A program made the position numbers and the translations under genes. A stretch of 7,577 nucleotides of DNA from contig USJI01000035.1 in NCBI GenBank assembly GCA_900554975.1, positions 1-7,577 of the forward strand, given 5' to 3'. This document shows positions 1-6,400 of this stretch, in pieces; within the stretch, counting starts at the first letter, position 1, and each line of letters starts with the position of its first letter. The notes under the pieces were generated by a model that saw nothing but the letters and a program-made list of their open reading frames with translations, was not told the origin of the DNA and made no database searches. The DNA comes from an uncultured Ruminococcus sp. GTDB lineage: Bacteria; Bacillota; Clostridia; Oscillospirales; Ruminococcaceae.

Positions 1-985
1 TTGCCCAGCCTGTACAGCCGGAATATCCTATAACCTGACCGTTTTTGACCTGTTGTCCGTTCTGAACAGCAACCTGTGACATATGACCGTAAAGTATGAG
101 AGTTCCGTTTTCACAATGTATTTCCACATAATTTCCAAAACCGCCGTTACAGCCGCAGCTGCCGTCTTTAGGATAATTGTGTGTACAGCCTGTTCCGACT
201 TCTACTGTGCCGTCTGCAACAGCCAGTATTTCAGTTCCGTTCGGTACCCCAAAATCAAGTCCCTTGTGAAACTCTACATTGCCGCCGCCCCAGTCCCTGT
301 AACCAAACGGAGAGGTAATAAGGTTAGTCCAGTCAAAAGCAAACGGACTTGAAAAGGCTTTTATAGCACCGCCTTTACGTTCGTAATAATTCTTGTAAAG
401 TTCCTTTTTTGCATCATTAAGATACTCATTGACTATTTCATCAAAGTTCTTTTTCTCCACGATGTTGTAATGCAGAGTTACTATCGTAACATCTTCTGTA
501 ACTGCTACTACATAAATATCCTTACCGTCTTTTGGATATCTGCCTATCATTTTGTAATTGTCCGGCAAAGGGTCTGGTACTGTACCGTCAGCATACTCAA
601 CATTATGGGTCTGCTTTTTGGTTTCAGAAGTAAATCCATACTCAATAGCGTACATTTCCGTGAAAATCTTAGTTATAAAATCTTCAACATCTTCAAACTT
701 CCAAGGACCATAATAAGCTGAGATAAATGACAGCAGCTTATTGTTATCGTCCATAATATCAGCGGTTTCTGCTTTTTTCTCGTCATATTTGTCTGTAATT
801 TCATCAGGCAGTTTTCTGTGCTTTTCCTTCAGAGCCTGTGTAAGTGTCTGCCAGTGCAGATTCACACGGGTAATGTCATTTTCATCAGCCGGATATGTAG
901 CATAGACATCTCCCATTACACCATCCATAAAATTAGCCGATGAGCTGAAACAGAATGACATAAGCAGAACAAAACGTATAGTCAT
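1..985 (-). CDS. M23-family zinc metallopeptidase, CD1108-like ICE protein, partial at both ends
   Basis: This is a cell-wall hydrolase of the LytM/M23 type, expected outside the membrane, where ICE-encoded versions open peptidoglycan for the conjugation apparatus. Counting from the ATG at 985, residues 218-328 form the peptidase domain. HKGLDFG (His240, Asp244) is the HxxxD zinc motif, and LYGHMS (His301) matches the conserved catalytic His region of LytM. The G-Q-x-V-K-N-G-Q-V-I-G-Y-S-G strand ends at the window edge, so the final HxH motif lies outside. Residues 20-215 are a charged stalk containing DVYATYPADENDI and tryptophans, as in CD1108-type mobile-element proteins. A short hydrophobic stretch (residues 3-15) precedes it. 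The start is doubtful: neither the ATG at 985 nor the one at 961 has a Shine-Dalgarno. The frame stays open upstream only as antisense of another coding fragment, and CD1108-type proteins normally have a long N-terminal membrane region. I infer that the 5' end was lost in a rearrangement. The family call is strong; whether it is functional is unknown. Confidence -1.
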   Translation of the reverse strand, partial: MTIRFVLLMSFCFSSSANFMDGVMGDVYATYPADENDITRVNLHWQTLTQALKEKHRKLPDEITDKYDEKKAETADIMDDNNKLLSFISAYYGPWKFEDVEDFITKIFTEMYAIEYGFTSETKKQTHNVEYADGTVPDPLPDNYKMIGRYPKDGKDIYVVAVTEDVTIVTLHYNIVEKKNFDEIVNEYLNDAKKELYKNYYERKGGAIKAFSSPFAFDWTNLITSPFGYRDWGGGNVEFHKGLDFGVPNGTEILAVADGTVEVGTGCTHNYPKDGSCGCNGGFGNYVEIHCENGTLILYGHMSQVAVQNGQQVKNGQVIGYSGCTGWA

Positions 986-1000
986 GACGAACTGGATAAA
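960..1000. other. Rearrangement junction between two head-to-head gene fragments
   Basis: Leftwards on the minus strand the sequence encodes the M23 protein. Rightwards on the plus strand it encodes the C-terminal part of an unrelated ICE protein. There is no promoter, Shine-Dalgarno or spacer between them. Plus-strand coding character can be followed back to about 980 (SHDELDKVVDNAV), and the frame closes with TGA at 956-958. The 8-bp palindrome GTCATGAC (982-989) sits at the junction. In Tn1549-like elements these genes normally lie on one strand, so an inversion or a deletion joining distant pieces is likely. A chimeric assembly is also possible. Confidence -1.
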
Positions 1001-1399
1001 GTTGTTGACAATGCTGTTAAAACACATAACAGAATAACCGGTCTGAAACAGGAAGTTCCTGTGGGACAAAAAATAAGTCCGGCACAAAGCAAAGGCGATA
1101 TAATCGGCAATACTCCATACAGAAACATTGAAAATAAATCATATCTCAAATTTTCGTCAGTAATTGCTCCGAAAATCTCAGATATACTTACACAAAAAGG
1201 AATTCCGTTTTCCGGACGTGTACAGTCCAGACTTACAACTTTTACAGTCAACAGCAAGGACTTGGAAAAGCTCCGTAGTATTGCCAATGCGGTGACAAAT
1301 GATTATGTCAACCGAAACAGTCCGCAGATTATTCCTTCACTTTCAAGCACAAAACAAAAGACTGTCGGTCAGAGACAGTCTGTAGAAATGGCACTATAA
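980..1399 (+). pseudogene. C-terminal remnant of a large LPD-type ICE protein
   Basis: The open frame runs from 959 to the TAA at 1397-1399 and reads as normal protein from about 980. A GTG at 1061 preceded by AGGAA could serve as a start, but coding character continues upstream of it, so I treat the piece as a truncated tail. From 1097 it carries D-I-I-G-N-T-P-Y-R, then F-S-G-R-V and T-F-T-V about 40 residues later. The same layout (IIGNTPYR, FSGKV, TFTV) occurs in the giant protein at 4731-4880. This domain is thus present twice and belongs to the accessory domains of large polyvalent ICE proteins; I cannot give a Pfam number. The last eight residues, RQSVEMAL, fall in a 47-bp sequence repeated at 2288. 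The 5' part was presumably lost at the 960-1000 junction. Confidence -1.
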
Positions 1400-1418
1400 A
1401 GATTAGAACGGAGGAACA
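1372..1418 (+). repeat. 47-bp direct repeat, copy 1 (gene tail plus Shine-Dalgarno)
   Basis: This copy is identical to 2288-2334 except at one base (A1400 versus G2316), and the copies are 916 bp apart. It spans the final eight codons (RQSVEMAL) and stop of the remnant ending at 1399, then the leader with CGGAGGA. Identity stops where the downstream genes begin. In this copy GGAGGA (1410-1415) is 14 bases from the ATG at 1430, longer than usual, because extra A-rich sequence lies between. Confidence -1.
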
Positions 1419-1429
1419 AATTAAAAATA

Positions 1430-1804
1430 ATGGAAATCAGATATTTTATTACTGATGAATCCAATTTGGGTTCATTGATTATCGGCAAGCTTAATCCGGA
1501 TGAAATGTTTTTATTACTTGGGAAGGTTTGTATAGAAAAATCAAACAAATCCGAGATTATCGACTTCTTTGTACAAGAATTTCATTTTTGTATTGAAGCT
1601 TCAAATATTGGATTTGTTCAATTAAATACAGACGAAAAATTTCCATATACATATTATAATTTGGTTTATGAACATCTGGCAGACGAAAATGGTTATTTTT
1701 ATGCGAATATTTCTGAAATCAGAAATTGTTTTGATAAAAGCGATTGTAAATATATGCTACGGTCTATCAATGTTGCTGATTTCAAGAAATGCAATTTTTC
1801 TTGA
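1430..1804 (+). CDS. Hypothetical small cytoplasmic protein (cargo gene A)
   Basis: This encodes 124 aa that I do not recognise. It has no signal peptide, membrane segment or catalytic motif. It is a mixed alpha/beta-looking acidic protein with many aromatic residues, for example NIGFVQLNTDEKF and ENGYFYANI in the second half. It begins just after the repeated tail/leader sequence, whose GGAGGA is the only ribosome-binding site in view. No in-frame start lies closer to that site. The base composition is clearly more AT-rich than the giant ICE gene, which fits acquired cargo. Size and composition would suit an orphan immunity or defence-accessory protein, but no toxin is visible beside it, so this is only a guess. 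It is a credible gene because it is the sole long frame here and follows a ribosome-binding leader. Confidence -1.
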   Translation: MEIRYFITDESNLGSLIIGKLNPDEMFLLLGKVCIEKSNKSEIIDFFVQEFHFCIEASNIGFVQLNTDEKFPYTYYNLVYEHLADENGYFYANISEIRNCFDKSDCKYMLRSINVADFKKCNFS

Positions 1805-1894
1805 ATCATTAATTATGCCATTGTAAAATTTCTTTTGTTCTATGACGTTACTATTTCGTTTTTCTATAATATTAACATTTATTTTGGTAAAAAC

Positions 1895-1900
1895 GAGGTG
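1895..1900 (+). promoter_or_regulatory. Ribosome binding site deciding the start of gene B
   Basis: GAGGTG lies seven bases before the ATG at 1908. The upstream in-frame ATG at 1842 has no such site and would add a hydrophobic leader that does not resemble the rest of the protein. Confidence -1.
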
Positions 1901-1907
1901 TTTATTT

Positions 1908-2255
1908 ATGCTATATAAAATAAAAAGTATTCATTTTTCGGATAATGATTCTGTGTACGTTTCCGCTGGTTATAGCGAAATGGTTATGCGATATCTTATT
2001 GCCTTTATACAGTTTGAGTTCGATATTATAGCAAATGGTTATGGTTTAAGTCCTCTGCAAGTAGGATTTATTTTAAATAGTGTTTATGGATTTGAAATTA
2101 TAAATCCAACGGATGGTTACATTGTAATTGATATGTTTGAAATATGGGAGAGATATTGTGTGGCGGCGTATTTAATACTTAATATCGGAATGTTTCAAAA
2201 TGACAAACTCAATAAAGAACTTATAAAGCAATTCCGCTATATACTAATGGAATAG
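1908..2255 (+). CDS. Hypothetical 115-aa protein (cargo gene B)
   Basis: I do not recognise the family. The protein starts MLYKIKSIHFSDND. Its middle, with residues such as MRYLIAFIQFEFDII and VGFILNSVYGFEI, looks like amphipathic or buried helices and strands rather than clear membrane spans. Its end (KELIKQFRYILME) is a charged helix. The start at 1908 is chosen from the GAGGTG site; the frame is also open back to an ATG at 1842 without a Shine-Dalgarno. It lies about 100 bases after gene A in the same direction and is similarly AT-rich, so the two may be co-transcribed. The stop codon TAG (2253-2255) is also the first three bases of the diverged copy of the 2921 gene start, so the gene ends exactly at a cassette boundary. 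Function unknown; an immunity-like passenger is possible. Confidence -1.
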   Translation: MLYKIKSIHFSDNDSVYVSAGYSEMVMRYLIAFIQFEFDIIANGYGLSPLQVGFILNSVYGFEIINPTDGYIVIDMFEIWERYCVAAYLILNIGMFQNDKLNKELIKQFRYILME

Positions 2256-2285
2256 AAATAAAGTGATGAAATGACATTATTTTAT
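2253..2285 (+). repeat. 33-bp diverged repeat, copy 1 (start region of the 2921 gene)
   Basis: This matches 2903-2935 at 28 of 33 positions with no gaps and a 650-bp offset. It covers the ribosome-binding region and the first five codons (MTLFY here, MTLLY at 2921). The Shine-Dalgarno GAGGTGA of the intact copy is degraded here to AAAGTGA. Confidence -1.
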
Positions 2286-2315
2286 CGGAGACAGTCTGTA
2301 GAAATGGCACTATAA
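2271..2315 (+). pseudogene. 14-codon relic fusing the 2921-gene start to the repeated gene tail
   Basis: It reads MTLFYRRQSVEMAL then TAA. The first five codons are a copy of the start of the gene at 2921. The last eight (RQSVEMAL) are a copy of the end of the remnant gene at 1399. Both original reading frames are kept across the join at about 2286-2288. With a damaged Shine-Dalgarno and 14 codons it is unlikely to matter as a protein. Its value is as a recombination scar showing that the start of one gene was joined to the end of another. Confidence -1.
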
Positions 2316-2334
2316 GGATTAGAACGGAGGAACA
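2288..2334 (+). repeat. 47-bp direct repeat, copy 2 (gene tail plus Shine-Dalgarno)
   Basis: This copy matches 1372-1418 at 46 of 47 positions. It abuts the copied start of the 2921 gene on its left and gene C on its right. CGGAGGA (2325-2331) is six bases from the ATG at 2338, so the repeat supplies gene C with a well-placed ribosome-binding site. Confidence -1.
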
Positions 2335-2337
2335 GGA

Positions 2338-2838
2338 ATGACAAATATAGCAATGGATAATTTTCTTGATATTATAAAAATCATGTTGCCGATTATTCCG
2401 TCAGTAGCAATATCTTTCAGTGCCTTATCAAACAATTCTAAGCTATATAAGTGTTATGAAATATTGTGTATTCTTTTAGGTTTTACTTTTTTTCCTTCTA
2501 ATGAATATGTAGGTATGACTGTAGGAGTTTTTGTGTGTTGTGTCATTTACATGAATTATGAACGTGTACATAAAGGAAGACCACCAGGCAGTTTAATTTT
2601 CCCGTGTTTATTTTTCTTTAATTTATCTTCTTTTTCAGGTGTTAGCAAATTTGAAAATATATGTATGTTAATGTATGCTTCTGTTGGCAGTATATATATT
2701 GCAGGCTTAGCAATAAAAAAAGATAATAAGGATTTTCTGATGAAACATGAAAAATTCTGCATTCTTGTATCAGCGTTAATTTTTATAAGTATAAAAATTA
2801 TTTTCTTGTTATTTACAGATAATCTAATAATTCAATAA
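2338..2838 (+). CDS. Hypothetical multi-pass membrane protein (cargo gene C)
   Basis: This encodes 166 aa that I do not assign to a family. Hydrophobic stretches at about residues 11-29, 39-53, 57-73, 84-99, 106-126 and 140-160 predict five or six membrane segments. Short charged loops separate them: YERVHKGRPPGS at 74-85 and KKDNKDFLMKHEKF at 127-140. There are many Cys and Phe residues and no recognisable transporter or enzyme motif. The start is set by CGGAGGA in the 47-bp repeat; a second Met at residue 6 is less well placed. The gene is AT-rich like A and B and occupies the second cargo slot, between the repeated tail and the 2921 gene. It could be an immunity-type or defence membrane protein, but nothing in the sequence proves a role. 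Confidence -1.
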   Translation: MTNIAMDNFLDIIKIMLPIIPSVAISFSALSNNSKLYKCYEILCILLGFTFFPSNEYVGMTVGVFVCCVIYMNYERVHKGRPPGSLIFPCLFFFNLSSFSGVSKFENICMLMYASVGSIYIAGLAIKKDNKDFLMKHEKFCILVSALIFISIKIIFLLFTDNLIIQ

Positions 2839-2902
2839 TGCTTTTTAGAATGTCCCATTTGCTGATATCATCACTTATTTGTTCGGTGGTTAATCCTACT
2901 TT

Positions 2903-2935
2903 TAGAAATGAGGTGATAAAATGACCTTATTATAT
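2903..2935 (+). repeat. 33-bp diverged repeat, copy 2 (intact start of the 2921 gene)
   Basis: This is the intact counterpart of 2253-2285 (28 of 33 identical). It holds GAGGTGA, which ends four bases before the ATG at 2921, and the first five codons MTLLY. Confidence -1.
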
Positions 2936-3313
2936 TACACTCTACAGTGTTTAGAAGAAAATGGTAAAACATTAGCCGATGTACAGTGGATTGGAAATAA
3001 TAATTTCTGTATAGAAATCAGCGATTTCATTACACATTCACAAAACCTTGAATTAGATGATTGTAAGGTTAACGGTGTATCGTTGGAAACATTACCAACT
3101 GATTTATATATTGTCGGAAATGACTTTTGGCTTGCCAGACCGGTAATGTATAATGAGGATTTACGTTATTTAAGTGATGTATGGATTTTTAATACTAAGC
3201 CTGAAATGCCAAAAGCAATAAAAAAAATAAGAACTCTATCAGCAAAACAGCTTCCGAAAAACGAGAAGTGGGAAGGATTTAAAGTGACACTTGAGAATCT
3301 TGTAGAAAAATAA
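2921..3313 (+). CDS. Small acidic ICE-associated protein of unknown function
   Basis: This encodes 130 aa with a well-placed GAGGTGA before the ATG. Residues 15-40 (GKTLADVQWIG followed by an ISDF segment) and residues 56-73 (ETLPTDLYIVGNDFWLAR) follow a pattern I recall from small proteins of Tn1549/CTn-type elements, where a D-V-x-W-V/I-G segment precedes a D-L-x-I-V-G-x-x-W/F-W-L motif. I know of no biochemical role. It has no signal peptide or membrane segment and looks cytoplasmic. It lies 88 bases upstream of the giant gene in the same direction, and the copy of its start at 2253 suggests it marks the downstream border of the cargo slot. Its base composition is nearer the ICE core than genes A-C. 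The ICE association is moderately sure, from memory of the motif only. Confidence -1.
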   Translation: MTLLYYTLQCLEENGKTLADVQWIGNNNFCIEISDFITHSQNLELDDCKVNGVSLETLPTDLYIVGNDFWLARPVMYNEDLRYLSDVWIFNTKPEMPKAIKKIRTLSAKQLPKNEKWEGFKVTLENLVEK

Positions 3314-3401
3314 GCTGTTTAATATATTATAGCATAATTTTGTATAATTTCAAATATAATCATTTTCTTTATATAAATTTATAAATAAGGACGGTGTTAA
3401 A
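3314..3401 (+). promoter_or_regulatory. AT-rich spacer with possible -10 boxes before the giant gene
   Basis: These 88 bases are almost pure A/T and contain TATAAT at 3343-3348 and at 3355-3360. I see no convincing -35 box at the right distance and no terminator hairpin. The giant gene may have its own weak promoter here or simply be read from upstream. AAGGA (3387-3391) ends ten bases before the ATG at 3402 and is the likely ribosome-binding site. Confidence -1.
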
Positions 3402-6400
3402 ATGGTATTTAAAAAAATACAAAAAGTCGAAAATGACTTGGCAGAATCGAAGGAAAGGCTTACATCAGATATCAGTTACTGGACAGACTTCCTGAAAACT
3501 CTGTCATATCATTACAAGCACACATTTGACGAGCAGATAATGATACACAGATATCACCCTGAATTCAAAGCCTGTGCTACATTAAATGAGTGGCGAAATA
3601 TGGGGAGAAGTGTTAACAGTAATCTTTCCAATAGTGTTGCAACGGTATATAACGGCAAAATGCACTATTTAATTGATATCACCCAGACCACAGGACAGCG
3701 TAAGCCTTGGGTATGGGAAATTAATGATACAAAGCTCAATGTCACTTACAGCAATACCGTAAGTGGCTTATTAGCTGCAAAGCATAATCTTACTTCCGAA
3801 ACCTTTGAGGAACGGATTTACGAGCTTGTTTTAAACTATACTTCAAAGCATCTGGATGACAAAGAACAGGACTTTATCAGACTTGTATCAGAGTCTGCCG
3901 CATACGCTGTAATATATCGCTGCTGTCCTGATGAAGCAGAACCTTCACTTGAGAATCTGACTGCACTGGATAAATATACAGCAGACGAAATAGGCGAAGC
4001 AGTTACTAAAGTGACATCGGCAATATTTGCTGAGATAGAGCCGCTTGTCAAATCAGAAAGGAAAAAATCAATAGAAAATCTCAGGAGGAATGAACATGGA
4101 AAAGATAGAGAAGATAATAAACGGAGTACGGAACGTGATGAATCCAATGACCGGGGAATTTATGCCGGACACGATAGTGGACAAAGGAATGACCTGCATA
4201 CTTCACGAGGAGCAGTTTCTGTATTATCCGTATCTGGAGATTCCGCCGGAAGAGATAACATGGGAGGAACGTCAGGAATTTCTGGAGATGTTAAACGAAG
4301 CGGATATGGAAGAGAAACAGGAAATAGAACAGAAGGGATTGTCGGAAGCAACATTTACGACAATAGTTCCGGAAGAAATGATACCGGAATTTTACAAGAC
4401 AGCTCAGGGATACTACAAGCGGATTCCACAGGAATTACAGGAGCAGATACCACACGGGAAATACGTGACACTCAGGAAGGAATATCTTCTGAAGGAGCAG
4501 CCGGAACAGTACAGCTACTACAAAATGATAGGACAGCTGAACAATCATCTGACAGGGATAAATCTGCAAGCTCACGAAATGGAAGATATGATAAAGCAGA
4601 AACTCATGGAAAACAGTCAGGAATACAAAGCGGCGGAGGAAAACGGGGATTACATGACGAAAATACAGCTGATGAACAGCTTTATGAAAACAGCAGAGGA
4701 AGAAATTCTGAACGAAGTGATATACAGATAATCGGAAATACTCCTTACAGATATATTGCTAAAAAGACTTACAGAAAATATCCAAAGGAAACGGGACTTA
4801 GAATAGCTGAAGAACTCGAAAAAAGTAATATTAAGTTTTCCGGTAAAGTAACAGATGAATCTATAACATTTACTGTAGGCAAGGCGGATATAGATAAGTT
4901 TGAAAGTATTTCACATGAAATTTCAGGAGAAAAAGAAAAATTCGCCAATGGCGAACCGGAGAAAAGCGATATAACACAAGCTGATATTGACGTTCTCAGA
5001 AGTCTTGAACCAAGAAAGAGTATTCTGAATTTTACAGCTGAAGAAATCAGTCTTACAGAGAAATGGCAGAAACGCTTTGATTCAGACATACATGAAAAAT
5101 CACCATATTACAGAGCCGTTAATGGTGACTGGCGAGAAAGTGAAGATTCAAAGGTTGACATTATAAATGTTGAAAACAGAAACGCTGATTTTAAGAGCGT
5201 AAGCGATGATATAAAAAATCAGACAATTCTTCGTGGAAATGTAATTAACGCTGACACAAAATGGTCAGTTCAGGTAAGCAGGCGTGGTTTAGAAGATAGC
5301 CTTACATATGCAAGAAGGCACGACAATTCTGCTGTTTATAACATTCTGTACAATATTCAGGAACTGGTTGAAAAAAGTGTTCTGCTCGACAGTGTTGTAT
5401 CTGAAAAAAATAACAACAATAAAGCGAATAATACAGCTTTTATGCATAAAATGTACAGTGTTTGCAGAATCGGAAATGAACCGTATATAGCCAAACTTGC
5501 TGTAGAAGAATTTTCAGATAATCAGAACGGAACGCTGAAACGGCTGTACAATGTTCAGGATATAAAAATAGAACCACTAAGGCACGCAGCGTTCACCGAT
5601 AAACAGTTAGCACTTTCAGTCCTTAATGGTACTGATGTAAGTATATCAGATTTATTCAAAATTGTCAAGGATACTGACAAGGAATTTTATGTAAATAAAA
5701 GAGATAATGAAAAAGATATTGAGATTCCTGTCAAAGACAATCTTGAATTCAGTCTGGAGTTTTCTGAAAGTTATGAAGTAGGAATATTTCAGGAAGAGTA
5801 TCTGAAAGGTGAACCTGTTTCCTTTGCACTTGGAAATGCTCTGCTTGAATATCTTGATGAAAAACAACATATTGAACGTGAAATTCCGGAGCTTAATGCA
5901 GGTTGGTATCATAAAACAGGATTCAGAGTAGATGCTGTTATAAACGGCGAAGAATTCGGCTATGAGGGAAGATATGATATAGGTGACGGCAAGGATAGTG
6001 GAAACGGTACAATAGTAAACCATATCCGAGATTACAATGAAATTATGGTTAAAAAAAATCCTTATCATCTGGATGCGGAGGAAATAAAGGCAAAACAGGA
6101 GGTTCTGGACAAATTTATTCCTTTCCTTGAAGAACATTCTGCTTTGAATGAGAATGAGCAAAATATATTTAATGCTTTCAAAGAGAAATATCCGATACGC
6201 CATGAAGCTGTTCTTCAGAAGTCTGAACTGCAAAACGCAGCAGTTGAAAGCACCGCAGATTATTCCAATGCAGTATTCCATAGTGAAACAATCGATAACA
6301 ATGTGCAGAATGCAGACGGTACTTATGGTAAAACGAAAGAATTTTACCGGATTGTCATTGACAATGATGGAATAATAACACCTTACAATGATAACGTTTA

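Noticed and set aside
83..721. Plus-strand open frames over the M23 gene
   Set aside because: The minus strand encodes clear M23 motifs (HxxxD, YGHMS) through this region; these frames are shadows.
1049..1061. CAGGAAGTTCCTG inverted repeat as a possible operator or hairpin
   Set aside because: It falls inside the coding remnant (KQEVPV) and has a one-base loop, so it is neither a terminator nor a convincing operator.
982..1287. Minus-strand frame continuing upstream of the M23 start
   Set aside because: It is antisense to the remnant that carries the IIGNTPYR domain. It explains why the M23 frame looks open upstream, but it does not resemble the family's N-terminus.
1842..1907. Upstream ATG giving gene B an extra 22 residues starting MTLLF, and possibly a third copy of the MTLLY start
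   Set aside because: It has no Shine-Dalgarno, while GAGGTG fits the ATG at 1908. Resemblance to the 2921 start covers only about 15 bases with three mismatches and none of the upstream region, so chance in AT-rich DNA is enough.
3314..3401. Search for a terminator or riboswitch before the giant gene
   Set aside because: The spacer is only 88 bases, nearly all A/T, with no GC stem and no recognisable conserved RNA motif.
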